From contig NZ_CP022415.1 of NCBI RefSeq assembly GCF_002222635.1, positions 1,612,001-1,676,000 of the forward strand: a stretch of 64,000 nt of DNA, in the 5' to 3' direction. This DNA comes from Pseudosulfitobacter pseudonitzschiae. GTDB lineage: Bacteria; Pseudomonadota; Alphaproteobacteria; Rhodobacterales; Rhodobacteraceae. Shown one piece after another: positions 38,637 to 47,580 of this stretch. The notes beneath the pieces are model-generated. The model was not told the DNA's origin and searched no databases. It was given only the letters and a program-made list of their open reading frames with translations. How positions within the stretch are numbered: position 1 is the stretch's first letter; every line of letters begins with the position of its first letter. The position numbers and the translations under genes are program-made.

Positions 38637-39638
38637 ATGCGCCCAACGCTTGCACCCTATCCCGCAACCCGCCTGCGCCGCACCCGCGCGACACCCCAGA
38701 TCCGCGCACTGGTGCGCCAGAACACGCTGACGGTGGATGATTTCATCTGGCCGGTGTTCGTGCGCGCGGGCGACGGTATCATGGAGCCGGTCCCGTCCAT
38801 GCCGGGCGTGTTCCGCCGCTCGGTCGACAAGGTGGTCGAGGCCGCACGCGAAGCTGCCGATCTGGGGATCAACGCGATCTGCCTGTTTCCCTATACCGGG
38901 ATCGAAGACCGCACCGAAGATTGCGCTGGCGCATGGGATCCCGACAACAACACCAACCGCGCCATTCGCGCGATCAAGGCGGCGGTACCAAACATTGCGG
39001 TGATGACTGATGTGGCGCTGGACACCTATAACATCAACGGCCACGACGGTTTTGTCGAAGATGGCGAGATCGTCAACGACCGTTCGGTCGAGGCACTGGT
39101 CAAGATGGCGCTGGCGCAGGCCGACGCGGGGGCGGATATTATTGGCCCATCCGATATGATGGACGGGCGGATCGGCGCAATGCGTGCGGCTTTCGAAGCG
39201 GCAGGCCACCAGAACGTGATGATCCTCAGCTATGCAGCCAAATACGCCAGCGCCTTTTACGGGCCCTTTCGGGATGCTGTGGGGGCGTCGGCGGCGCTGA
39301 CCGGCGACAAGAACACCTATCAGATGGACCCTGGCAACGCGGACGAGGCCATGCGCCTGATTGAACGCGATCTGGCCGAAGGCGCCGACATGATCATGGT
39401 CAAACCCGGTCTGCCCTATCTCGACATCTGCCGCCGTGCCCGCGACACCTTTGGCGCGCCGACCTTTGCCTATCAGGTTTCAGGCGAGTACGCGATGATA
39501 CAAGCCGCCGCGCAAAATGGTTGGATTGACGGCGACCGCGTGATGATGGAAAGCCTGACCGCCTTCAAACGCGCGGGCTGCGACGGAATCCTGACCTATT
39601 TCGCACCCGCTGCGGCACGGCTTCTGGCCAAAGGTTAG
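38637..39638 (+). CDS. hemB: porphobilinogen synthase (delta-aminolevulinic acid dehydratase)
   Basis: Condenses two 5-aminolevulinate molecules to porphobilinogen in heme and bacteriochlorophyll synthesis. The two Schiff-base lysines are K202 in SYAAKYASAFYGP and K256 in MVKPGLPYLD. The metal loop reads TDVALDTYNINGHDG, with aspartates in place of the cysteines of zinc enzymes, so this is the magnesium-type, zinc-independent active site. It is 333 aa. A dispersed palindromic element follows the stop within 5 nt. Confidence 0.95.
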   Translation: MRPTLAPYPATRLRRTRATPQIRALVRQNTLTVDDFIWPVFVRAGDGIMEPVPSMPGVFRRSVDKVVEAAREAADLGINAICLFPYTGIEDRTEDCAGAWDPDNNTNRAIRAIKAAVPNIAVMTDVALDTYNINGHDGFVEDGEIVNDRSVEALVKMALAQADAGADIIGPSDMMDGRIGAMRAAFEAAGHQNVMILSYAAKYASAFYGPFRDAVGASAALTGDKNTYQMDPGNADEAMRLIERDLAEGADMIMVKPGLPYLDICRRARDTFGAPTFAYQVSGEYAMIQAAAQNGWIDGDRVMMESLTAFKRAGCDGILTYFAPAAARLLAKG

Positions 39639-39642
39639 CGTG

Positions 39643-39705
39643 CTTCATCTTGCCTGACAAACCCCGGGGGAGCGCCGGATGGCGCGGGGGCAGAGCCCCG
39701 CCCGC
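39643..39705 (-). repeat. dispersed GC-rich palindromic element, copy C
   Basis: Read on the minus strand, it has the same order as the other copies: a GGGGC/GCCCC arm, GCGCC, a spacer, GGCGCTCCCCCGGG and the tail GGCAAGATGAAG. The tail ends 4 nt from the hemB stop. It lies in the hemB/SYLF gene gap. Confidence 0.65.
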
Positions 39706-39841
39706 AGCAAGCGCGCTGAAAAACAACAGGCACAGCACCGCCCATCGGCGCGTTCCTGCGTGACAGGTGGCAATCTTGCGCCTATAGTTTTGGCCAAGAC
39801 CGGACAACCGGCACACGAGCAACAATCACAGGCGGTTCACA

Positions 39842-40408
39842 ATGACCCTATCCCCTCTCTCACGTCGGGCTTTTACCCTCGGCGCACTTTCCTCCACTGT
39901 GGCACTGGCGGCCTGCGGCAACGGCATCGGTGGGCGCGGTCCGGCCACCATTGACGCGCGCGTTGATGCGACGCTGGCGGAAATGTACCGGCTTTACCCC
40001 AACACACAGTCTCTGGCGCAAAAGGCGAACGGCATGTTGGTCATGCCCTTGGTGACAGAAGCAGGCCTTGGTCTGGGCGGCGCTTACGGGCGCGGCGCGC
40101 TGCGGGTCAATAACGTGACTGTGGATTACTATTCGGTGACCAAAGCGTCGGGCGGCCTGCAAATCGGCGCGCAACAATATGCGCATGTTCTATTCTTTAT
40201 GACCGAAGAAGCGCTGACAGGTTTCCGACGCTCGCCCGGCTGGGCTGCGGGTGCGGATCTGGAATATGTCATTTCGGATCAGGGCGACAGCCTGAACGCC
40301 GAAACCACAACAGCACTGGCCCCCGTTCTGGCCGCCGTCTTTGGACGCGCGGGTCTGCGGCTGGGCGCAACGCTGGAAGGCACCAAATATTCCCGGATCA
40401 TTCCCTGA
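39842..40408 (+). CDS. SYLF-domain (YSC84-type) lipoprotein
   Basis: The 188-aa protein has a twin-arginine-like signal (SRRAF, 7-11) and a lipobox LAAC with C25, so it should be exported and lipid-anchored. The rest matches the SYLF/YSC84 lipid-binding domain, with KANGMLVMPLVTEAGLGLGG, GGLQIGAQQYAHVLFFMTEEAL and the C-terminal LEGTKYSRI. Bacterial members bind lipids but have no clear physiological role. It is followed by a strong terminator. Confidence 0.85.
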   Translation: MTLSPLSRRAFTLGALSSTVALAACGNGIGGRGPATIDARVDATLAEMYRLYPNTQSLAQKANGMLVMPLVTEAGLGLGGAYGRGALRVNNVTVDYYSVTKASGGLQIGAQQYAHVLFFMTEEALTGFRRSPGWAAGADLEYVISDQGDSLNAETTTALAPVLAAVFGRAGLRLGATLEGTKYSRIIP

Positions 40409-40456
40409 TCACGAATGGCGGTCTGACAGATATTCAGATCGCATTTAAGATAACAC

Positions 40457-40489
40457 AAGCACCCGCCCCAAAAGCGGGTGCTTTTTCTT
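40457..40489 (+). terminator. Rho-independent terminator of the SYLF lipoprotein gene
   Basis: A 10-bp stem AAGCACCCGC/GCGGGTGCTT with a 7-nt loop runs into TTTCTT. It also sits 27 nt beyond the stop of the convergent PAS gene and may help end that transcript. Confidence 0.85.
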
Positions 40490-40515
40490 ACGCCCGCCGG
40501 ATGGCAGCCAGCGTG

Positions 40516-41727
40516 TCAGGCAGCCCGTCCCGGCAACAAGCGGTTGGTGCGGTCTTCGATCACGAAAACGCTGCTTTCGATGGAATTGATCACTTCGCTC
40601 AACTGTCGTTCGGCACGGTGAAGCCGGTTGACGATTTCGTTCAGCCCGTCGACGTTCGAGGCATATTTCGACTGCTCGATTTTGCACATCACACGGCTCA
40701 TTTCCAGACCGGACATCACCCGGCGCATGTCCGTGGACATTCCGCGATAGACCGATGCAGCCTTGATAACGCGCAGCATGGATGTGTGTTCATGCAACAA
40801 ACACTCTGCCTTGAGCACGCTCAACCGGTCGGATTCTGCGGCAAGATCCATCCCTTCGACGGCAACATCGTCGCCAAATTGCTCTGCCACCTCTTCGATC
40901 AGCACCCGCGTGCCGGCGTTAAAGCGTGCCACTGCGGTGTGGGTCACGCCCTCGTCGACGGCGGCGCGGAACCGCGACAGGATATCCCCCAGTGACTTAG
41001 CCATAACCTGATGATTGTTCGAAATAACGCTGATCGGGCCATTGGCCCCCTCAAGACTGCGCGCCTGAATACTCAGGTTGTTGGGGATCAACGCGGTGCT
41101 GTGGAAAATCTGGTCAACCTTGTCGCCATAGCTGCGCATTTTCTGCACAGCCTCCGACAAAGCGCCCATCGCCTGCAAGGTTGGGTCAAACCGGTGCCGC
41201 AACCCATTGCTGCGCGCCTCAAGCTCTTGGGTCAGGGCAACGCTCATGAAGGTCGCATAATCAGGATAGCCAAGTTCGCGCAGATTTTGCAGCAACACCG
41301 CCTGGGATTGCTCTGGTGTGATACGGCCTGCAATCTCATCGCTGCGCAGCGCGGTATAAATCTCGCGTACCTTTTCAAACACCGCACTGCCGGGTTTCAA
41401 GCGCATCGACAAATAGCCGTCTTCCAGTGGCAGCACCACAGCGTACACCCAGTAGTGGGTTTGATCGGCCGCAAGGTTCTTGACATAGGCACCGACAGGG
41501 CGCCCCGCCGCAATCTCCTGCCACATCAGATGGAACATGCCCGACGGCATATCGGGATGGCGCACGATCTTGTGCGGGGCCCCTTTCAGCGTCGACCAGT
41601 CATATCCCGAAACATGCACAAAAACGCTGTTGGCCGCCTGAATCACCGCGCGCGTGTCGGTGCGCGAGAAAAACAGTTTTTCCAATGTGAACCGGTCGGT
41701 GTCACGTGTGGGATGATCGTTGGACAA
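40516..41727 (-). CDS. PAS-domain protein with a degenerate chemoreceptor-like region
   Basis: The 403-aa soluble protein begins with an Aer-like PAS domain at about residues 10-115 (NSVFVHVSGYDWSTLKGAPHKIVRHPDMP, described here only by its ends NSVFV and HPDMP). This type can bind FAD or another cofactor. The remainder is helical. One stretch, NLSIQARSLEGANGPISVIS, resembles the start of a methyl-accepting signalling helix, but the conserved hairpin tip that binds CheA and CheW is not evident. It has no membrane segment. The start is TTG at 41727, with GAAGG 7 nt upstream. It may be a soluble redox sensor; its partner is unknown. Confidence 0.7.
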   Translation of the reverse strand: MSNDHPTRDTDRFTLEKLFFSRTDTRAVIQAANSVFVHVSGYDWSTLKGAPHKIVRHPDMPSGMFHLMWQEIAAGRPVGAYVKNLAADQTHYWVYAVVLPLEDGYLSMRLKPGSAVFEKVREIYTALRSDEIAGRITPEQSQAVLLQNLRELGYPDYATFMSVALTQELEARSNGLRHRFDPTLQAMGALSEAVQKMRSYGDKVDQIFHSTALIPNNLSIQARSLEGANGPISVISNNHQVMAKSLGDILSRFRAAVDEGVTHTAVARFNAGTRVLIEEVAEQFGDDVAVEGMDLAAESDRLSVLKAECLLHEHTSMLRVIKAASVYRGMSTDMRRVMSGLEMSRVMCKIEQSKYASNVDGLNEIVNRLHRAERQLSEVINSIESSVFVIEDRTNRLLPGRAA

Positions 41728-41802
41728 GGTGCGGCCTTCAACTGGGGGTATCTGCGCCCAGCCTAGCTGTGCAAAGTTTCCAGTTGGTTAAGTGGTACGA
41801 TC

Positions 41803-41833
41803 AAAATGGCTCTGGCAGCGCCCCGCCAGAGCC
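41803..41833 (-). terminator. terminator of the beta-hydroxyacid dehydrogenase gene
   Basis: On the minus strand, 9 nt after the stop, a 9-bp stem GGCTCTGGC/GCCAGAGCC with an 8-nt loop is followed by ATTTTGA. This fits an intrinsic terminator. Confidence 0.7.
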
Positions 41834-41842
41834 GTCGCAGCC

Positions 41843-42715
41843 TTAGCCTGCCGCCCGCAGGCGTTTGATCAGACTTGAGGTGTCCCAGCGGCCGCCCCCC
41901 AGTTTTTGCACGTCCTTGTAGAACTGGTCGACCAGCGCCGTCACCGGCAGCGACGCGCCGTTTTCATCAGCAGTGTCCAGACAAATCCCCAGATCCTTGC
42001 GCATCCAGTCCACGGCAAACCCGTGGTCGAATTTGTCGTCCAGCATGGTTTCATAGCGGTTGGCCATCTGCCAAGAACCCGCAGCACCCTGACTGATCAC
42101 CTCGACCACGGCGTGCCCGTCAAGTCCCGATTTTTCCGCGAAATGCAGCGCTTCGGACAGGCCTTGTACCAGCCCCGCAATCGCGATCTGGTTGCACATC
42201 TTGGCTTTCTGGCCCGCGCCGCTTTCACCGATGCGACGACAGATTTTGGAATAGACCTCCATCACCGGCAAGGCACGATCGAACGCGCCCTGATCGCCGC
42301 CGCACATGATCGACAGCACACCGTTTTCGGCACCCGCCTGCCCGCCCGAGATCGGCGCATCGACAAAGCTAATCTGGGCGGCATCCGCCGCGGCATAAAG
42401 CTCGGATGTGACCTGCGCCGACACGGTAGTGTGATCCACAAAGATCGCGCCGCTGGTCATCCCCTTGAACGCTCCCTTTTCGCCCAGACAGACAGACCGC
42501 AGGTCGTCGTCATTGCCAACGCAAGACATCACAAAGTCGGCACCCTTGGCCGCCTCGAACGGCGTTTTGGCCATCGCTCCGCCATGTTCATCGACCCAAT
42601 TCTGCGCCTTGGACGTGGTCCGGTTATAGACAATCACATCGTGACCCGCCTTTTGCAGGTGCCCCGCCATCGGTGCACCCATCACGCCCAATCCCAGAAA
42701 TGCCAGCTTTGCCAT
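41843..42715 (-). CDS. beta-hydroxyacid dehydrogenase (3-hydroxyisobutyrate dehydrogenase family)
   Basis: This 290-aa NAD(P)-dependent enzyme oxidises a beta-hydroxyacid or reduces a semialdehyde. The cofactor motif GLGVMGAPMAGHL (8-20), the substrate-binding DAPISGG (119-125) and the catalytic lysine region GAGQKAKMCNQ with K172 are all present. The exact substrate (3-hydroxyisobutyrate, tartronate semialdehyde or glyoxylate/succinic semialdehyde) cannot be set by eye, and no valine-pathway genes are adjacent. It is divergent from the penicillin-acylase-type gene. Confidence 0.83.
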   Translation of the reverse strand: MAKLAFLGLGVMGAPMAGHLQKAGHDVIVYNRTTSKAQNWVDEHGGAMAKTPFEAAKGADFVMSCVGNDDDLRSVCLGEKGAFKGMTSGAIFVDHTTVSAQVTSELYAAADAAQISFVDAPISGGQAGAENGVLSIMCGGDQGAFDRALPVMEVYSKICRRIGESGAGQKAKMCNQIAIAGLVQGLSEALHFAEKSGLDGHAVVEVISQGAAGSWQMANRYETMLDDKFDHGFAVDWMRKDLGICLDTADENGASLPVTALVDQFYKDVQKLGGGRWDTSSLIKRLRAAG

Positions 42716-42812
42716 TCGATGTTCCTTTTACGTCGATGTTGCCTATCGCTTGCGCCTTTCCTAACAGTCAGGCACATCGGGTCAACTGTGCAAGCAAAGT
42801 GAGAGGCCGTCT

Positions 42813-45284
42813 ATGGCTGTGGTATTTCAGTGGCTGGTCCGCTTGGCGGTCGTGCTGATCGTGTTGGCGGTGCTGGGCGTCGGGATGACCTATTATCTCG
42901 CGTCGCGGTCCCTGCCGGACTATGACGCGACGCTGAAAGTCTCGGGCCTGGCCGCAGAAACTGAAATCGTACGCGACAATGCCAATGTGCCGCATATTCT
43001 GGCGCAGAACGATGCGGATGCTTTCTTTGCTTTGGGATTTGTTCATGCACAGGACCGTCTGTGGCAGATGATGATGCTGCGCCGCACGGCACAGGGGCGG
43101 CTATCCGAAGTATTCGGCACCGCCACGGTCGAAACCGACAGCTTTATCCGCCGACTGGATATTTACCGGCTGGCGGTGCAATCCGTCTCGGTACAGACGC
43201 CGCAAACTATCACTGCGCTCGAAGCTTACTCGGCCGGTGTGAACGCACGCATTGCGCAGATCAATCAAGAGGCTCTGGGGCGCGGCGCGCCCGAGTTCTT
43301 TGTCTTTCCGATGGCGCTGGCCCCTTGGCAACCCGCCGACAGCATAGCCATCGGCAAGCTGATGGCGCTGCGGCTTTCGGGGCAGCTGGACGCCGAAGTA
43401 TTGCGCGCGCGCATGTCGCTGGCGCTGCCCGATCAGGACCGCCTGATTGACATCCTGCCCGATGCGCCCGGCGCGGGTGTGGGTGCGCTGCCGGAATATG
43501 CGGCGCTGGTGCCAAACGCCCCGCGCTATGCCGCCATGCCTGTGCAACAGATCAACCCGTTGTCGCCCTTCGGACCGGAAGTGTTCGCCGGTGCGTCAAA
43601 CGCATGGGCTGCGGATGCCTCGCGTTCGGCTTCGGGGGGGACGTTGCTGGCCAATGACCCGCATCTGGGCTTTAGCGCGCCGGGTATCTGGTATCTGGCG
43701 CGGCTGAACCTGCAAGCAGGCGGCGTGATCGGCGCGACCATCCCCGGCATGCCAACGGTGCTGACGGGACGTTCCGACGCTTTGGGCTGGGGGGTAACTT
43801 CTGCCTATGTGGACGATCAGGATCTGTTCATCGAAGAGCTGAACCCAGACAACCAGATGCAATACCGCACACCGGACGGCTGGAAAGAGTTCGAGACCCG
43901 CAAGTCGATCGTCACCATCAAGGATGCCGACCCGATTACTCTGACCCTGCACTGGACCGACAACGGGCCGGTGCTGCCCGGCACTTTCAAGAACATCGGG
44001 GCAGTGACGCCAACGGGGCATGTGACCGCGCTTAGCTGGACGGTGCTGACCCCCAATGACACCACGATGAGTGCCGCAATCGGGCTGATGTCGGCGCAGA
44101 ACGTGGCCGAGGCGATCAATGCGTCGGAACTGGTCGTGGCACCTGCACAGAACCTGACGCTGGCTGATCAGGACACGATCGCGATGAAAACCGTGGGTGC
44201 TGTGCCGCGCCGTGACGCGGCGCACCAGTCCAAGGGGCGTATGCCGTCGCTGGGATATGTGGCCACGAACCGCTGGCAGGGCGTGATGTCATTCGCCTCT
44301 AATCCTGGCTTTATCGCGCCGCTGGGCGGCATTCTGGGCAACACCAACAACAAAATGGTCGAGCGGCCTTTTCCCAATCACATCAGCTATCGCTGGGGTG
44401 ACACCCAGCGCGTTCAACGCTGGCAACGGCTGATGCAGGCGCGGCAGGTCCACACCCGCGACAGCTTTATCGAGGCGCAACTGGACACGGTCAGCGCCAC
44501 CGCGCGCACGCTTCTGCCTCTGATCGGCGCCGAGTTGTGGTTCACCGGAGAAGCGGCCGCAGACGGCACCGTGGAACGCCAGCGCCAGCGCGCACTGACG
44601 CTTCTGGCGGACTGGAACGGCGAAATGAACGAACACCTGCCCGAGCCTCTGATCTACGCGGCGTGGCTGCGCGCATTGCAAGACCGGATGGTGCGCGACG
44701 ACATCGGCCCGCTGGCAGACGCGTTGACCCATATTGAGCCGCTGTTCATCGAGCGCGCCTTTCGCGATGTGGGCGGGGCATCGGTGTGGTGTGACGTCCA
44801 CCAAAGCGCACCGGTCGAGACCTGCCCCGACATGGCGCGTCTGGCGCTGGACGACGCACTGCTCTGGATCGGCGAGACCTATGGCACGCAGCTGGAGTCC
44901 CTGCGCTGGGGCGATGCACATCAGGCAGTTCAGGACCATCCGGTGCTGGGCAACGTGCCGGTGCTGCGCTATTTCGTGAACATCCGCCAAAGCACCTCGG
45001 GCGGGGACAACACCCTGCAACGCGGGCTGACGCGCGGCGGGCCGGGGGCGGATGCGTTTGAGAATGTACATGGGGCGGGTTATCGGGGCGTATATGACTT
45101 TGCCGATCCCGACAGTTCGGTTTTTATCGAAGCCACCGGCCAATCGGGGCATTTCCTGTCGCGCCACTATGACGACATGGCGCAGCTGTGGCGGCGGGGC
45201 GAGTATATCCCGATGTCACTGGATCAGGGACTGGCGCGGGCTGCCTCGGTGGGCATCACCAAACTGGAACCCGTCACCCCATGA
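42813..45284 (+). CDS. penicillin-acylase-type Ntn hydrolase
   Basis: The 823-aa protein has an N-terminal membrane or signal helix (residues 8-30), an alpha chain with [22 protein letters not shown], and an autocatalytic cleavage site in FAGASNAWA. The new N-terminal serine S262 would be the nucleophile, and the asparagine and histidine context of the beta chain follows (NDPHLGF). The family cleaves amide bonds of penicillins, other N-acyl amines or acyl-homoserine lactones in the periplasm. Its stop overlaps the next start by ATGA. Substrate is unknown. Confidence 0.88.
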   Translation: MAVVFQWLVRLAVVLIVLAVLGVGMTYYLASRSLPDYDATLKVSGLAAETEIVRDNANVPHILAQNDADAFFALGFVHAQDRLWQMMMLRRTAQGRLSEVFGTATVETDSFIRRLDIYRLAVQSVSVQTPQTITALEAYSAGVNARIAQINQEALGRGAPEFFVFPMALAPWQPADSIAIGKLMALRLSGQLDAEVLRARMSLALPDQDRLIDILPDAPGAGVGALPEYAALVPNAPRYAAMPVQQINPLSPFGPEVFAGASNAWAADASRSASGGTLLANDPHLGFSAPGIWYLARLNLQAGGVIGATIPGMPTVLTGRSDALGWGVTSAYVDDQDLFIEELNPDNQMQYRTPDGWKEFETRKSIVTIKDADPITLTLHWTDNGPVLPGTFKNIGAVTPTGHVTALSWTVLTPNDTTMSAAIGLMSAQNVAEAINASELVVAPAQNLTLADQDTIAMKTVGAVPRRDAAHQSKGRMPSLGYVATNRWQGVMSFASNPGFIAPLGGILGNTNNKMVERPFPNHISYRWGDTQRVQRWQRLMQARQVHTRDSFIEAQLDTVSATARTLLPLIGAELWFTGEAAADGTVERQRQRALTLLADWNGEMNEHLPEPLIYAAWLRALQDRMVRDDIGPLADALTHIEPLFIERAFRDVGGASVWCDVHQSAPVETCPDMARLALDDALLWIGETYGTQLESLRWGDAHQAVQDHPVLGNVPVLRYFVNIRQSTSGGDNTLQRGLTRGGPGADAFENVHGAGYRGVYDFADPDSSVFIEATGQSGHFLSRHYDDMAQLWRRGEYIPMSLDQGLARAASVGITKLEPVTP

Positions 45285-45829
45285 CAACCCTGCTGTTCAA
45301 TAAGCCCTTTGGCGTGCTGCCGCAGTTCACCGACCGTGGCAGCCCGACAACGCGCCCCACCCTGTCGGACTATATCAATGTGCCAAAGGTCTATCCCGCA
45401 GGACGGCTGGACCGCGACAGCGAAGGGCTGATGGTGCTGACGTCGGACGGCGCGTTGCAGGCACGCATCGCGCACCCCAAGTTCAAGCAGCCCAAAACCT
45501 ATTGGGTGCAAGTCGAAGGCACGCCGACCGAAGCCCATATGGCGCAATTGCGTGCAGGGGTGACGCTGAAAGACGGGCCGACCCTGCCCGCCAAGGCGCA
45601 TCTGATCGACGAACCCCAAGGGCTGTGGGCGCGCATGCCGCCGATACGGGTGCGAAAGACCGTGCCGGACGGTTGGATCGAACTGACCCTGACCGAAGGG
45701 CGCAACCGTCAGGTGCGCCGGATGACAGCCCATGTCGGGCTGCCCACCCTGCGGCTGGTGCGCGCCAGCATCGGGGACTGGACGCTGGACGGACTGGAGA
45801 GTGGTGCCTGGCGTCACGTCACGGTCTAA
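45281..45829 (+). CDS. RsuA/RluE-family 23S rRNA pseudouridine synthase
   Basis: The 182-aa enzyme isomerises a uridine in rRNA. The catalytic motif [10 protein letters not shown] is at 41-50, with D44 the nucleophile, and the C-terminal [21 protein letters not shown] is diagnostic of the family. The absence of an S4 domain and the short length are closest to RluE, which modifies U2457 of 23S rRNA. The assignment to that exact site is inference. It is translationally coupled to the Ntn hydrolase gene. Confidence 0.87.
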   Translation: MTTLLFNKPFGVLPQFTDRGSPTTRPTLSDYINVPKVYPAGRLDRDSEGLMVLTSDGALQARIAHPKFKQPKTYWVQVEGTPTEAHMAQLRAGVTLKDGPTLPAKAHLIDEPQGLWARMPPIRVRKTVPDGWIELTLTEGRNRQVRRMTAHVGLPTLRLVRASIGDWTLDGLESGAWRHVTV

Positions 45830-45831
45830 AA

Positions 45832-45896
45832 GGGGTTCCGGGGGCGCTGCCCCCGCGCCTTCGACGCTCCCCCGGGATATTTCCGGCCAAAAGAAG
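45832..45896 (+). repeat. dispersed GC-rich palindromic element, copy A
   Basis: The element starts at the RsuA-like stop, with GGGGGCGCTGCCCCC and then CGCTCCCCCGGGATATTT. It ends in the tail GGCCAAAAGAAG, 6 nt from the hflX stop. It could serve as a terminator between these convergent genes. Confidence 0.65.
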
Positions 45897-45902
45897 CGGG
45901 TG

Positions 45903-47201
45903 TCAGACCTGTTCGAACTGGGCGCGTTGTTTCGGTGTCCAGCGGACGGTGATGGCAAAGCCGTCTTCGTCCTGCACTTCGTCCACGGCCACACCTTCAG
46001 AGAACAGCCATGCGCGTTTTTTACCTTGGGCAAAGCTCAGCCGCAGTTTTTCTTCGCTGACGCGACCCTGAAGCGCGTCCGAGATGATCGACATAAAGCT
46101 TTCGACGCCGGTGCCCTTGAGAGCCGAGATGGCGATGATGTCCTGATCGCGGGCAGCACGCGCTTGGGCGGCCTCGGCCTCGGCTTCGGGCAGCAGGTCG
46201 ATCTTGTTCCAGATCTCGAACATCGGGCGTTCGTTGCCGACGCCAAGCGTGGTCAGGATTTCGCGCACGTCTGCGGCCTGATCTTCTGTTTCAGGGTGCG
46301 AGATGTCGCGCACGTGGCAAATGATATCGGCGGCCAGCACCTCTTCGAGAGTGGCGCGGAATGCGGCGACCAGTTCGGTCGGCAGGTCCGAGATAAAGCC
46401 CACCGTGTCGGACAGGATGATTTCGGGGCCGTTGTCCAGTTCGACGCGGCGCATGGTCGGGTCGAGTGTGGCAAAGAGCATATCTTCGGCCATCACGTTG
46501 GCACCGGTCAGCCGGTTGAACAGTGTGGACTTGCCCGCGTTGGTATAGCCCACCAGTGCCACAATCGGGAACGGCACCTTGGCACGCGCGGCGCGGTGCA
46601 GGGTGCGGGTTTTGACGACCTTTTCCAACTGGCGGCGCAAGCGCACCAGTTGCAGGTCGATTGCGCGGCGGTCCGCCTCGATCTGGGTTTCGCCGGGACC
46701 ACCAACAAAGCCCAGCCCGCCACGCTGGCGTTCGAGGTGGGTCCATGCGCGCACCAGACGGGTGCGTTGATAATTCAGCGCCGCCATCTCGACCTGAAGC
46801 ACGCCCTCGCGGGTGGCGGCACGGTCGCTGAAAATTTCGAGAATCAGGCCAGTACGGTCAAGCAGTTTGACCCCCCATGCCTTTTCAAGGTTGCGCTGCT
46901 GGACAGGGGTGACGGGCCCGTCGACCAGCACCAGTTCAACCTCGTCCGCCTCGAAGCGGGCGCGCAGTTCTTCGATCTTGCCTTTGCCGAACAACATGCC
47001 CGCATGCACCTTGGGCAGTGGTACGACCAGATCGCCCACCACCTCCAGATGCGGCAACGCATGGGCCAATGACACAGCTTCGGCCAACGCCAGTTCGGCG
47101 CCGCGGCGGTCGCGGTCGGATTTGATGTCGGGGTGCAGCACAAAAGCCCGTGTGAAACGGGGGCCTTCGCTGTCATCCACCTGAAACGAAGGTTTGCTCA
47201 A
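45903..47201 (-). CDS. hflX: GTPase HflX
   Basis: The 432-aa ribosome-associated GTPase rescues or splits ribosomes under stress. The N-terminal HflX domain includes [14 protein letters not shown] (160-173). The G domain has the P-loop GYTNAGKST (218-226), [10 protein letters not shown] (G3 region) and NKIDLL (G4). Its ATG overlaps the hfq stop (ATGA), the usual hfq-hflX arrangement. Confidence 0.95.
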
Positions 47202-47437
47202 GAGGCGTCTTCGCCCTCGTACAAGCTGATCGGCTGGCTGGGCATGATCGTCGAAATGGCGTGTTTGTACACCAGTTGTGACTGACCATCGCGGCGCAAC
47301 AGCACGCAGAAGTTGTCAAACCAAGTGATCACGCCTTGCAGTTTCACACCGTTGATCAGGAAAATCGTCACGGGCACCTTTGTTTTGCGCACGTGGTTCA
47401 GGAAGGCATCCTGCAAGTTCTGTCTGTCCGAAGCCAT
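47198..47437 (-). CDS. hfq: RNA chaperone Hfq
   Basis: The 79-aa Sm-like protein forms a hexameric ring that pairs small RNAs with mRNAs. The Sm1 region runs [20 protein letters not shown]. The Sm2 signature is [10 protein letters not shown], matching the conserved Hfq KHAIST motif. The ATG at 47437 gives the normal short alphaproteobacterial protein (an upstream ATG would add 18 atypical residues) and has AAAGGTAA upstream. It precedes hflX. Confidence 0.96.
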
Positions 47438-47580
47438 GTCGGTTCTTACCTTTTTTCTTGTATTAGGCTTGCGGACCAAGCCATCCCTCATTTGCCCGGA
47501 GTATGAAGGCCAAGTGCCCGAGTTTCCAGCCCAAAAACATTATCCCCTGCGAGGCACCGCTGACGGTGCTGCCCAGTGCG

